From: Quillaja saponaria
Lineage: Eukaryota; Streptophyta; Magnoliopsida; Fabales; Quillajaceae
Reading direction: 5' to 3'
NCBI GenBank assembly: GCA_029379385.1
Contig: CM055607.1
Location: forward strand, 9,982,001-10,046,000
DNA: 64,000 nucleotides
In this document: positions 17,714-28,984 of the stretch, piece by piece
Layout of the letters: each line of letters opens with the position of its first letter
Numbering within the stretch: position 1 is the stretch's first letter
Program-made: the position numbers and the translations under genes
Notes under the pieces: generated by a model
What the model saw: the letters and a program-made list of their open reading frames with translations, nothing else
Database searches by the model: none
What the model was told of the DNA's origin: nothing

Positions 17714-18739
17714 CAAGGTTGTCAAGATCGCGTGTCGGCGCGTAGGATCGTACTATCCAACGATCCATTTCCACCCTCTCGAGTCAACACGGGCTAAGGA
17801 TCGAAGTTTGCCAAACTCGGAGGCAAGATCGCAGAATCGGAGAAAGACTCGTGAGATCGTGATTTCTGCTCGAGTCTTCCGAGTCTGCGAAAACACCAGA
17901 AATCTTCGAAAATTTGGTTGGGCTTCAGAGATCTGAACCATTTCATCTCTTTCTCAGTCTTTCGAAATGAACCCAGCTTTTTCCTCATCCTGTCGACGGT
18001 TCTTCTTCTTCCCTAGGCTGCTGGGCATCTGTCGAATGATACTTTAGCATCTGCTGAGTAAGTTTTGGACTTCGAAAATTGAATATGCAGCAAGTTTCAG
18101 CTTTGAAAATTGCATCTGCAGACTGCTTCGGATTCGAAAGTTGCATCCGCAGACTGATTTCGTTTCGAGCTTAGGATCGTCGGCGCATCTGCAGAGCAAC
18201 TCGTGTTTTTCTTCTTGAGTGAGTCTGCAAAGACAAGAGGCAGAGGCTTTTTTTTCTTTCTAATTTGTTATTTTTGATGTACTTAAAACTAATTTTTAAT
18301 TAATTCTTAATTAATCAAGTGACTAATCTCATTTTATAAACATATTTATTTTATTTTATTTTGGTTGGCATGCTAACTAAGAAATGGAAGTTTAGGATTT
18401 AAGTAGTTAATTTATCAAGATCATTGCATTTACATAAATAATAAAAATAGGATATATAAATTTATATATATTTTAATTTTAATTTATGAACTCATGTTTG
18501 TATTTTTTTTATTTTTTTTTGAGTGATTCTTTTGTATTATTGATAAAATTAGTGAAAACTTTGCTTTAAAAAAAAATATTTGAAATATTATAACAAATTA
18601 TACATATTTATAACAAATTATGTACATAAATTTTTATTCTAATAATTATTTATAAAATTTGTAAGACCTTTCGATCTTACCAATTCGATCTTACCCACCC
18701 TTCACGATCTTGCCCAAGATCTCGATCTTGACAACCTTG
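17714..18739. mobile_element. Non-autonomous hAT-like DNA transposon with intact ends
   Basis: The element is 1,026 bp. It begins CAAGGTTGTCAAGATCG and ends with the exact reverse complement, a perfect 17-bp terminal inverted repeat. The 8-bp sequence TTTATAAT is present directly outside each end (17706-17713 and 18740-18747). An 8-bp target duplication with a short inverted repeat is the mark of the hAT superfamily. Motifs of the type AGATCG recur near the left end and CGATCTT near the right end, inverted as expected for transposase-binding subterminal repeats. No transposase frame is visible, so it needs a helper element. The interior has a repeated unit (TGCATCTGCAGACTG and variants near 18070-18150) and an AT-rich half from about 18250. 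Perfect repeats and duplication suggest a fairly recent insertion. Confidence 0.88.
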
Positions 18740-18747
18740 TTTATAAT

Positions 18748-21378
18748 CTAGAAATATGCCATTTTCCACAAAAAAAAAAGCATTCGAGTAAAACTTCTAT
18801 GACTGGTATCTATGTGCGTAAGTCAGTAATAATGGGAATTACTTGTCTGAACAATTAGAGGACGTGTGAAATGCAATCTCAAATAAGCCAACTCATTTTT
18901 CATTCCCTACTGGAACTGTCATTTTGAGTCATGCTACAATAACATGGAGGTAGGTCTAACCAACTCAACAAGAGAACCATCTAGACAATTTACCACAAGA
19001 TTTACAGAGTTAACTCTGGCTGCCACATACACTTTCAGAAAACTAGGTCTAAGGGGGCATAAGCTAGACTTCAAATTCAAACTTTCAAGAGCAGGCAATC
19101 AGTCAGTGTAGAATATTGATGTATACAGTGGTAAATCTGAGAACTCTTGAGTGATTCAACTAAAGAAGATAAGCAAGCAAGTTCCTAGCATCCATTGCTA
19201 CTATCTATAGGCTATAGCTATAGTCCAGACCTCTGCTCTACTGAATCACAGTTTCACAACCCGGAATATATCATGGGAACCCATAAATGCTCCTAGTATC
19301 TCCTTTGGGTAACATATGAGCAAAGCAAAACCAGTATTTGATAGTAGTATTGTCTAACACATAAAATCGAGAATGGCGATATAGATCATACAACACAAAT
19401 AACAATTTCATATGCAAATGCAGCAAATCCAATCTTGAACACTCTACAGATCATTCAGCAATATATTAGAGTCAGCATGTGTCCATTTGAAAACAGTGCA
19501 AATCATATGGACAAAAAGTAAGTGTTTCAAAGTTTCAATAATAGACTAGGGAACAGCAGGGACTAGATACTTCAGCTGTGAATGCCAAACACATCATGAT
19601 CTAGAGTACAACTGTGGTGTAGCCTACATGAAAAATAATTTGTAATGTCATCTGATATAAATCTTGGTTTCCAGGGAAATATGCTGGAGACTGGAGATAC
19701 GTAGGTTGTTGGTCATATAACCACCTAAAATAAGAAATAGATAACAGATAAACGTCTATGATTAACCAAAAAGCAAAAAACTATCTTTTCTATGTCAAGA
19801 TGAAAGAACAACTGAAGAATGCTGGGGAAAGACAATGAGAGATTAAGTCAACAACAAAAAAAAAAAAAAATCATTGAGATAGGACTAGAAACAGAGTAAA
19901 TCTCACTCGTGATTGAGATTATTTGAAGGATAGAATTGAATTAATTGGTGCACCATACAGAGAGAGCTAGAGAATGTTTTAGCAATAGAATTTAAATGAC
20001 AGTTCCTTGCTTTGCATTCACTATACAGGGCATGCTAGAAGAATCTGAACATCACTGGCTAACTTGGTGAAACATAGATGGGTTCTGGAATGCTTTAATG
20101 ATAAATTACTTTTGCAGCATAGATTGAATACTGAATAGTAAAGTGTAACACTACAAGATATTACTCTAGGTTAGAGACATGTTCCTTCCCTTATTCATAA
20201 CATGAAAACTGTACAGGAGGATACACAGGGTTTAGCAGTAAAAGAAGTAACATGGTATATGTGGCTTAAATTGGCCAGGAGGAGGGATTTGAAAAGGGAA
20301 CAAAAAATACATCAAGAGGTGAAATAGCAGTGCTTATTGCACACATCCATACACATTATTACTAAGATAGAATAAGAAAAATGTTTAATGAAATTGAAAG
20401 ATCAGTAGGCAAGTAGCATACACAATGCTGAAATATATGATTGTTTGCAGTAGGAAACAAAATTCTTAATACTCATGAACAGCACATTTGAAGACATTAT
20501 GGATAAAATCAACTAAGACAAATTAATCATCATGTTAAACAAAGACAGGATAAATTTGACTTCAAGATTAAAGAAGAAATCAAGAGCAAAAGGATTCGCA
20601 ATGTGAGCAACAGTTAAATACTTGAAGTGATAAGAAACTACACGCTTGTTTAATGTCCAACAGAACTCATGTTCTTATATATCAGGAACACATTAAAAGG
20701 TTCTTTTTATAGTCAAGCCACAGTTATTAGGACGAGCATAAAGATGCATTTACAAGTATACATCAATTTCCACACATTTACAATAACCAGATAGAATCCC
20801 TTGTGAGAACCACAACTGCCAATTCATAAAGCCAAAAAATCTTGAGAAAGATGATGGTGAAACCATGGTTTGGATGTTAAATGTCAGGGAAAGGTTTACT
20901 GCTAACAGAAGGGCAGAAAGAAAAAAGAAAAACTCAATTCTTGCTAGAATTCAAATTTTACTATCAACACCATTGTCAGAAAAAACAAACTGTTGTAGAA
21001 ATCAACACCGGGACTTTATCATTGCACTCTAACAAATATTATAAATTTGCAGATTAACAACCCATTATGACATATAAAGTTCGTATACTAAGCCAATAGG
21101 AAATCTTGAAAACCCAGTACGCAATAGTTAAACTCCTAATAAAGAAAACCGAGGATGGAGAGTTTGCTTGAATAATTAATATAAAGGCAGCTTTCCAAGG
21201 GAAACCAACCAGTTAATGGGCCATCGCAATTCACAGCTTGTTTGATCTTAAAATGCAATAAAATAAGAAATCACTCAACATCCATACCAAAACACACGAG
21301 ATTGAACTTTCCCAACTGGGAAATACTGTCAAGGTTCAAATTTTGAATACTCACATAGGAGGTTCTAAGAATTTGATA
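18748..21378. other. Non-coding stretch downstream of the BolA gene
   Basis: About 2.6 kb lies between the hAT element and the BolA stop codon. I see no long frame, no family motif and no strong repeat apart from an A-run near 19855-19870. The part next to 21378 is presumably the 3' untranslated region of the BolA transcript. Confidence 0.5.
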
Positions 21379-21690
21379 TCATTTAGCACCAGCTTCTAGT
21401 GGGGTCTTGGCCACAATTGAGAGTGCGTGCAAGCCAGACTGAAGCTCATCGGCCAACAAATCATAGACCATTCGGTGTCGCTTCACAAGGGTCTGCCCAT
21501 CGAATTTTGGCGATATAATCTTCAAATTGAAATGGGTCTCCTGGCCAGTGCTTCCCTTCATGGCGGAATGACCCGCGTGCTGGTGCGACACGTCTTCTAT
21601 CTCCAATACGCTCGCTTCCAATGCTGACTGCAACTTTGTCTTGATTCTGTTCGCCCTCGATAGCAATATAGTTGCTCCTCTTGAACCCAT
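21379..21690 (-). CDS. BolA-family protein, BOLA1-like
   Basis: BolA proteins partner monothiol glutaredoxins in iron-sulfur cluster trafficking and redox signalling. The 103-residue product starts MGSRGATILLSRANRIKTKL. It carries the BolA fold motifs VLEIEDVSHQHAGH, THFNLKIISPKFDGQ, and VKRHRMVYDLLADEL with GLHALSIVAKTP. The histidines in QHAGH and the C-terminal RHR are candidates for the cluster ligands known in BolA-glutaredoxin pairs. An upstream in-frame ATG at 21759 would add 23 hydrophobic residues, but it lies in sequence that looks like leader. The conserved SRAN start favours 21690. A leader intron with donor CA|GTAAGT and acceptor TTTCAG fits about 21770-21830. The plant BOLA1 group is reported as plastidial. 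No clear transit peptide is visible here beyond the short Ser/Arg-rich start. Confidence 0.92.
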   Translation of the reverse strand: MGSRGATILLSRANRIKTKLQSALEASVLEIEDVSHQHAGHSAMKGSTGQETHFNLKIISPKFDGQTLVKRHRMVYDLLADELQSGLHALSIVAKTPLEAGAK

Positions 21691-21905
21691 TGATTCACTG
21701 TAGTTTGTCTGTACCTCTTTCCAGAGAACAAAAAAGAAAACGATGAAATAAAACAACAAAAACTCAACCTACTGAAATTTGACCAATTTCGAGCTAATTC
21801 AATAAAGAATCGTCAGAGAACTTACTGTTACTCCCCCCTCGTACCGTCGTACAGCTCTGCTTAAGGTTTTTGGGATTTGTTGGGAAAAAAAATGGACCAA
21901 GAAAA

Positions 21906-21930
21906 TGCGGTGAGCGTGGATCGAACACGC

Positions 21931-21973
<43 letters not shown>

Positions 21974-21978
21974 CCAGC
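21906..21978 (-). tRNA. tRNA-Phe (anticodon GAA)
   Basis: The 73-nt cloverleaf folds with a 7-bp acceptor stem, D arm AGTTGGGA, anticodon loop CTGAAGA with GAA at nucleotides 34-36, and T loop TTCGATC. There is no intron and no encoded CCA. From the D arm to the 3' end it matches the plant nuclear tRNA-Phe I remember. The 5' strand begins GCTGGGA where GCGGGGA is usual, so position 3 (U) faces C70 and does not pair. A T-run (plus-strand A-run, 21885-21905) follows the 3' end and could act as the polymerase III terminator. Confidence 0.9.
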
Positions 21979-21989
21979 AAGTCGTTGAT

Positions 21990-23600
21990 TAGGTAAAAAG
22001 TATATTTTTTCCTAGTCTAATTCGTATAGCAAAATGCTAATAAGGGAAGGGTATAATATTGATGATACTTGGTCAATTTGTTATATATCAAGGATTGAAT
22101 TACGAGGGTGCCTAACAATGACACATCCTTTTAGTGAAGGGTAAAAGCACAAAAAGATCAAATGTTGGGTTGAGTCTTATATCGTGTTCAATTAGTTTAT
22201 ATTTTTAATATGTTTAAATGATTCATAAATCATATTTACTTTGGATTGGTCATACTCCATCAAAATTGTAACACATAATGATACGTTAAGTTCATATCTA
22301 ATAGGGTATGAATTAATTTACGAATATCACAAAATATCATATAAAAACATTAAGAAAAAAAATATAAAATATAAATATATTTCAAGCCTGTTCTTGTCAA
22401 TTTTGAAGTATATTAAATCATTCCGAAACAAGTCGACAATTATATATATAAAAGTGTTATATTATTGTGACTTCAAAGAATAAGGGGACATCTCATTAAA
22501 AAGGTCGTTTTTGGTTTTGTAAATAATACCATTTTGGTTAAGTAGTAGGTTCAAGAGTTACTTATTTTGTGCTTTTAGGTATATCATCTCTTTTTTGGTA
22601 TATAAAATGAAAAGTTAAGTAGGGACTCACACTTGTAATTGTTTGTTTCATATCAAGAGAAATTTGTAATTGCTTGTTGAGATGCATAGTTTTTATGTGT
22701 CAAGGAAATCAATGATTCTATCACAATATAGTTCATTTTGGAGGGCCTAAGCAGTTCTTTATTTTGTTTTTTAACCTCTAAAAGAAATAAAAATTGGCTT
22801 TTACTTTGAAAGGAAGATACATATGTTTGGAAAAAATAAACATAGAAATAAATACTATATATAGGTATTTTTAGATCAAAGGTAGAGCTGAAAAAGAAGA
22901 ATGAACATAAATACTTTTGCCAGAAAAATGGAAATACTCAGTTTTATTCTATAGGCTGATTTTTAACTTAACTAGTGAGTTTGCAATTTAATTTATTAAA
23001 TTTGATTATGGTGAATATTTAATCATAGAATATAAATTATACGTTCAAAATACATGAGATAATATAAAAAAAATTTAAAAATAAATTACAAGATATCAAA
23101 TATTAAAATCAGATTATATATATTTGAACTATATGAATCGTTACATTATATTTTCATGACTTGGATCAAATCAGCTTGGTCTTCATTAGGATTACAAGGA
23201 ATGATTCAAGGCATATGTGTTGAGTAGTAATCAAGTAAGAGAACGTTCAAAAAAAAAAAAAAAAGACAAAAAAGGAATGGACAGTGTTTTTTCTCCTTTC
23301 TCCATTTTTTGGAAGGTTAGAACGCTGAGCAACAGCGGGTATCATGGAATGAAATCCTATGTCCCTACGCAGCATCACGCTCTTGCAGAGTGCGTCAAAC
23401 ATTTCCCACCTTCTTCACAGAAAGACCATGATACTGCTCTCTATCCAATTTTCTCTCTAGGCAAATTAAAATTATTATCATCCGTCCGATTAAAATATAA
23501 GAACAGTGATCTGTTGGTTCATGACCGTTGATATAATGGCCAAAATGAAAAACCGCTGCTTTATCCAATTCTTGTACACTTAATCAAAACTCTTCTTCGT
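21990..23600. other. AT-rich intergenic DNA
   Basis: I see no gene. The sequence is strongly AT-rich with scattered short frames. An A-run lies near 23249-23263. The final few hundred bases, with denser CT tracts, probably belong to the promoter and leader of the F-box gene. Confidence 0.5.
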
Positions 23601-23639
23601 TTTTCTCTCTCTTACTACAAAAAGCTACTCAAGCACCCT

Positions 23640-25494
23640 GCAGCTTGCCACTGCCACTACCACTCTGCTACAGGTTACAGTGACAGACCGAGAGAAAGAG
23701 ACCCAGAGAGACAGAGAACGAGCTTGCTTTGGAGGTTTGGGTAAGAATAGAGATTCAATAGGATCATAGCTACACACTAGTTTTTCTTCTTCAATTTTTT
23801 GTTGGAAGGCTTTTCAGAATACGTTTTGATTGTGGTACAAGTTTTTCATAGACCTTAAAGGGTCCGTTTGGTTTGCAAGAAAATGAAGTATACATGCAAA
23901 GAGGAAAAATGAACAAGGTCTAAAGGTGGGTTTGTTTTGGTTTTAAATTTCTTTCTGTAGGTTTTCCATTTTTTTTACTTAAAAGAGATAGTGTCTTCTC
24001 AGCTTTGACAAAAAAGATAGAATGTTTCAGAATGGCAAAGTGTCCGTTTTGCTTTCGAGAAATGATTAGGAATAGAAAAGAGAGAGCTTGGGATCAAAGG
24101 AATCTGCTTAAATCAGCTCCCAAAGTATAAACAGAGGATATCCAAATTTCTGGTTTTTGTATTTCCCAGGAAAATAAACGTCGCAATGGTTTTCTTAATC
24201 GCTTTCTTAAAGATTTCCTTTCGCTGAGTTCTTTCTGGTTTGGATATACTCTGTTTTTCCTATCTTTTCATTATGCTCCATTGTTTGTTTTTGTTTATTT
24301 TTCTCGTCCAACATCAAATACTCTTGGTTATGGAAACATATTGCAGAAAAGATGGCACTTGCGAATTAGGGGTTGGTATCGTAGTTCATTTTTGAAAGCA
24401 AGGATTGACTTGACTGATTTGCTTCTTTTTTTCTAAGTTTAAGCAACCAAACAAAGCTTTCTGTTCTATAAAGGGTGAATATTTTGCAGGCTTTTTATTC
24501 CCCTTGGCTTAGTTGTGGAAAACATGAAGTTTTTATGTCAATTAGGACTCCAATGTAATTTCCAATTTGTTTCGTTTTTGAGAAAATAGGTGAAAAAAAG
24601 AAAAGAAAAGAGGGTTAACTTCTTGTTCCTGAAATTCTAACGGAGCAGGTGTTTCAGTCAGTTGTTTAAATATACTAGTCAAGGTTCCTTGTTTTTCTTA
24701 GTTTTCTGTGCACGCAAACAGAGATTAATGTTAAGCTGGTGAACCAACTCTGTTACTATTTTTTGTAAAGTAATGGTCAGGGCTTTGATTTCATTTAGGA
24801 GAGGCTTAAAGAGCTAAAGCTTGATTACGATAGCAGAAGTGGGGAACTCTCTTTCGGTATGGGTTTTCTAAGTTTTTACCTATTGATCTCAGGAAGTGAT
24901 ACTGTGCACATTTCTTGTTATTGTCCTTTATCAATGGGATCTTGTCTGCTTGAATCGGCTAATGTTCAACGGGAATACTTAATATACTCATTTAATAACT
25001 TTTTTGAATCATTCTGTCTTTGGTCACTATGTAAAGTCCTTGTGATTTAGTTTTACCTGTATCTTTAATACCGTTTCAGCTGAACAGGTTTAAAAGATTA
25101 TGATGGACAAAAATTCCTAAGTCCTGCAATATTTCTACCTCTTCAGCACGATCCAAATTCCAATTTAACTTGGTCTTGTTATTTTACATTACACTTAACT
25201 CAATCTTCAAACATCTGAACATCGACGATTTAATTTTTTTACTCCTTTGTTTACTAGGTAAATGATTCACGCTAAGATTCTCAAAGCATATTGTTTTGAG
25301 CTTCGTTTGCATATTTTTAAGGACCTCCCCTGCTTTTTCATGGGAGGTAATAGTAACCTGATATTCTTTTTGGGGCTACTACGCCATTAATCTTTTATAT
25401 AATGTTTTAGACTGAATCTTGCTTGTTCCTTGTGTGTTTTATATGTTGACGTTTTTAAGCTTGAAATGTGAATTAACCCTTTTGTGTATTTCAG
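23640..25494 (+). promoter_or_regulatory. Leader exon and long 5'-UTR intron of the F-box gene
   Basis: A purine- and GA-rich leader (GACCGAGAGAAAGAGACC and similar) ends at a GTAAGA donor near 23741. The next good acceptor is the CAG just before the F-box start codon. The T-rich sequence between them has no coding frame with a motif, as expected for a long leader intron. Confidence 0.55.
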
Positions 25495-25496
25495 GA

Positions 25497-26648
25497 ATGA
25501 AGAAGCGAATTGGATCCTTGAATGATGACATTCTCTTTAATGTGCTACGTCGGTTGCCTACAAAGACTCTGCTTGGTTTGAAGTGTGTTTCTAAAGGGTG
25601 GTGCCACCTTACTTCTGACCGTTCCTTCATCCAGGCTCAATTACTAAACATGGAACCCATCTTATCAGGATTCATTTTCCAGGAAAGGTTTAAGTGGTGC
25701 AACAAAGATATCAATACCATTAGCTTCATTTCTCTCGGGACAGAACAAAAAGTGCACAGGATGGTTTTCAGTTTCCTTCCTGAAGACGTTGTAGTCTTAG
25801 CATCATGCAACGGGCTTGTTTGCTGTCGTAGTTGCAACCCTACTCAAGACCCAGCTATCTATGTCTGTAACCCCTCAAACAAGGAGTGGGTTAGGTTTGA
25901 ATGGACTGACTATGACAAACATGCCAGCATAGGATTGGCATTTGACCAGCCCCAGAGCCCTTTTGACATTTCAGCAAAATACAATGTGGTAAGAGTTAAA
26001 CAGTTTCACAATGACTACGAGAAATTGTTTTTCACATTTGAAATATTCTCTTCAGAAACAGGAGAGTGGAGGAAATCAAATGAGATTTGCCATTGCAATA
26101 ACAATTTGATCAAGAACAAAGGCATATATATAGGAGGTGTCTTACATTGGCTGACAGATGGTGATGAGATCCTAACTTTCAGCGTGGATAAAGAGCTAGC
26201 TTGGTTAATATCAGTACCAGTCCCGGCTGTGGAGTTTAAGACAGTTCCTGAGGCATGTATTGGGGAATCTGAAGGCAAGCTGCACTATATCATGATAACA
26301 GAAGAAGGACTTCAAGTGTGGTATCTGGAAGATTATTATGAATCTAAATGGACACTCAAACACTCAAAATCTTTGGCGGTAATTGAAGAACAATACTCGA
26401 AGTTCTTCTGCAATTTGCACAAAAGAGTGACACAGCGGTTGACTGCAGATATGAATCCGTGGATGGATCCTTTAGTCTTCAAAGATGGGCTTTTATTGTT
26501 GAAGGTGTCAGCAAAGCTCTACTTTTACCACATTGAGAATAGTAAGATGCAGGATGTATGCACAATTGCAGAGTTAGCTCCAAACTCCATATTTTGCCCT
26601 ACAGTGCTTCCCTATTCCTTGAGCTTGGTTCCATTAATTCAATCATAG
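25497..26648 (+). CDS. F-box protein (At5g49610-like, F-box associated domain)
   Basis: F-box proteins are substrate receptors of SCF-type cullin-RING ubiquitin ligases, binding SKP1 through the F-box. The product has 383 residues and one coding exon. The F-box spans about residues 6-46 (SLNDDILFNVLRRLPTKTLL, then LKCVSKGWCHLTSD). The rest is a predicted beta-rich F-box-associated region with LASCNGLVCCRS, VCNPSNKEWV, FEIFSSETGEWR and IYIGGVLHWLTDG, typical of the plant F-box/kelch-like group. I chose the ATG at 25497 because a clear acceptor (TTTGTGTATTTCAG) ends two bases before it. The frame could extend upstream to 25419, but that part would be intron. A leader exon near 23640-23738 with donor GGTTTGG|GTAAGA suggests a leader intron of about 1.75 kb. 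The substrate cannot be inferred. Confidence 0.9.
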   Translation: MKKRIGSLNDDILFNVLRRLPTKTLLGLKCVSKGWCHLTSDRSFIQAQLLNMEPILSGFIFQERFKWCNKDINTISFISLGTEQKVHRMVFSFLPEDVVVLASCNGLVCCRSCNPTQDPAIYVCNPSNKEWVRFEWTDYDKHASIGLAFDQPQSPFDISAKYNVVRVKQFHNDYEKLFFTFEIFSSETGEWRKSNEICHCNNNLIKNKGIYIGGVLHWLTDGDEILTFSVDKELAWLISVPVPAVEFKTVPEACIGESEGKLHYIMITEEGLQVWYLEDYYESKWTLKHSKSLAVIEEQYSKFFCNLHKRVTQRLTADMNPWMDPLVFKDGLLLLKVSAKLYFYHIENSKMQDVCTIAELAPNSIFCPTVLPYSLSLVPLIQS

Positions 26649-28900
26649 GAGATGCCCTTCTTTATCTTTTGGCTTTGTGATCTCTGAAACTTAGGAATTG
26701 AAATCTGGATATTAGTTTGGAAAAACACATGTATGAAAGTAGTAGCTTGGAGGGGTTTTTTCCTTTTTCCTTCTAAACCCTGAAAAACCTTCATTGCTCT
26801 TACAGTATTGTAAAGAGGGAGAAATATTTTCTTTCTGAAACATATCTGGGATATGCAGTGAAATTATAGATTAGCCACTAGGACAAGAAGCTGCTAATAT
26901 TTAAGTCAATACTTACATTTCACCTTGGCCATGTTATAAGTATTTAAGTTTTTCCTTATTCTCTTGGATCATCAGCCTGTTGGTTGTCATGCTTCATATT
27001 CCTCATCTATTAAAATTTGGATTTTAGCAATCATATACCTTTTGGATCTTTCTATCTTCTTTCCTATTTTCATGGGTATATGCTTCTAACAAAGTTTTCC
27101 ACTTTTCTCATTGTATCAAATATTTTTAGGTAAGTTAAATGAATGACTTGAAGACTAAAGTGTTTCAAGCCATTATTAATCAATGAAGCTGTAACCTTTT
27201 ATGTAATGTAGAAGTAGGCCAATTGCTGAGGTTTCACTTCACCATCTTAGTTGCTAATAGACCTCTTACATAAGCTTTGGGATGTAAGCAGATTTTGCTA
27301 TCTTGGTATGCTTGTTTGTTTAAGAATCTGCATTGCCAAATGTATAATTTGATAGGTTAAAATTTGACTCCAAGTATGTTGAATCTTTCTTTGATTGCCT
27401 GACAAGGGATGGTAAGTTGGAAGACTGTGTTGGAATGCCATTATGGTTGGCTATTTGCAGCAAAGCATGTCTGAGATGAAGTATACACACCCATAAATTT
27501 ATGTCTCAAACTATAAAATGTTTGCTGGTTGGAGAAATTGGGATGGGATGGATGGCATGAGGATTCTGAGAAACCTGTTAGAGGGTATGGGTGTAAAACG
27601 AACATCAGGTTCCAGTTGAAGCTAGCTAGAAACTAAGCGAATCATCACTTGTAAACCTCTGGCACTTGAAAGATTTAGATGAATGAAATGTGCCTCAGAC
27701 ACAACTGGTTGAGGCACCCAGGAATTAACAAGATTGACATGTGACTCCAGACTCACTAAGTAGTTGGAATTTGGACTTTATATCAGAGACCATATGGACT
27801 GTGAAGGGGAGGGACCTTGGCATGTTAAAGTCTGAACAATCAAGAGTGTCTGGACGGTCCTCAATAATCAGGTAAAGGCCTATTTGAACATACAATAATA
27901 GACAAATTTTAATTTTTTTTTAAGTCAATTACAATTTACCTACTATCAAATTAGACACATAATTACTTATTTGAATCATAATTAACAAATAATTTTAATC
28001 ATCTAAATTAGTTATAAAATCTAACAAGTTTTGTAAAGACTAATTTTTTTTTTTTATGTCTTTCACTTTCTATCTATTAAATATTTTTTCCCTAACAATT
28101 AAAATTTCTATATTTATTCAATTTTAGTATATTTTTTTTTAATATGTAATACAATAACAAGAAAATAAAAATTTTGATGAAAATATTATCATTAAAATAC
28201 AAATTAAAATAACAACCGGTATCATTTCTATAAATTAAAAAAGAATTAGTATATTTATTAATAATTTAAATATTATGATAATAAAATAAAAATTATGAAT
28301 GATTTAAATAATATTTATATATGCTAAAATGAATCAATATAAAAGAATTTAGTGTCATAGAAAATAACAAGACAAAAGATATAAAAAATATATATATAAC
28401 AAAAGTATTATAATGAAGATAATTTAATTTTTTAAAAATTAACTTGGTAGATATAATGGCTAATTTAGTTGAATTATGATTATTTATTAATTATAATTTA
28501 AATAAGTAGATCATATGCTAATTCAATAATTTATAAAATTATTATAAAATATATAATAATTTATGAGATTAAATAAAATTAATCTGTCATGTATTAAATT
28601 TCACTGTACATATATTCTGAGTTGATTTGGGCTGCATAACAGCATCAAAAATCTCAATCATGAATGTTCTGTTTCTCAATGAAATTGTTATTTTTTTTTC
28701 TTCTTATATATAATAATAATAAAAAAAGTATGTAATATTGACCTGACCCTTGTTAGTCACACCAGTCTTAAATTGGTGCGTGACATAGTTAACATCTGCA
28801 CACCATTGGTTTTACGAGTACATCCCTCTTTCTCTCTCTATCTCTGACCTTAATTCTGTGTGTAAGAACTCTTCTCTCTTCGGTCTTCCTCATTTCGTTT
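26649..28900. other. F-box 3' region and AT-rich intergenic DNA
   Basis: The first several hundred bases are likely the F-box 3' untranslated region. Nothing coding is visible in the rest. From about 27900 to 28600 the sequence becomes extremely AT-rich and carries an imperfect inverted repeat described separately. Confidence 0.5.
27942..28532. repeat. Imperfect long inverted repeat, possible decayed MITE
   Basis: The arm near 27942-28012 (ATAATTACTTATTTGAATCA and onward to CTAAATTAG) matches, with scattered mismatches, the reverse complement of 28458-28532. The arms are about 70 bp and the spacer about 450 bp of AT-rich DNA. The pattern fits a degraded miniature inverted-repeat element. I could not find convincing target duplications. 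Confidence 0.45.
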
Positions 28901-28939
28901 CTCCTTATAACTCGTGCTTTACCAGTTTTTCTCTCAATT

Positions 28940-28943
<4 letters not shown>

Positions 28944-28970
<27 letters not shown>
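28944..28970. repeat. CT microsatellite in 5' leader of the RING gene
   Basis: About twelve CT units lie immediately upstream of the RING-gene start codon. CT-rich leaders are common in plant genes. The tract may vary in length between individuals. Confidence 0.85.
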
Positions 28971-28984
28971 TGGTTCCGATTGAT

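Noticed and set aside
25419..25496. Upstream extension of the F-box protein (MLVPCVFYML...)
   Set aside because: A good splice acceptor lies immediately before the internal ATG, so the extension is intron.
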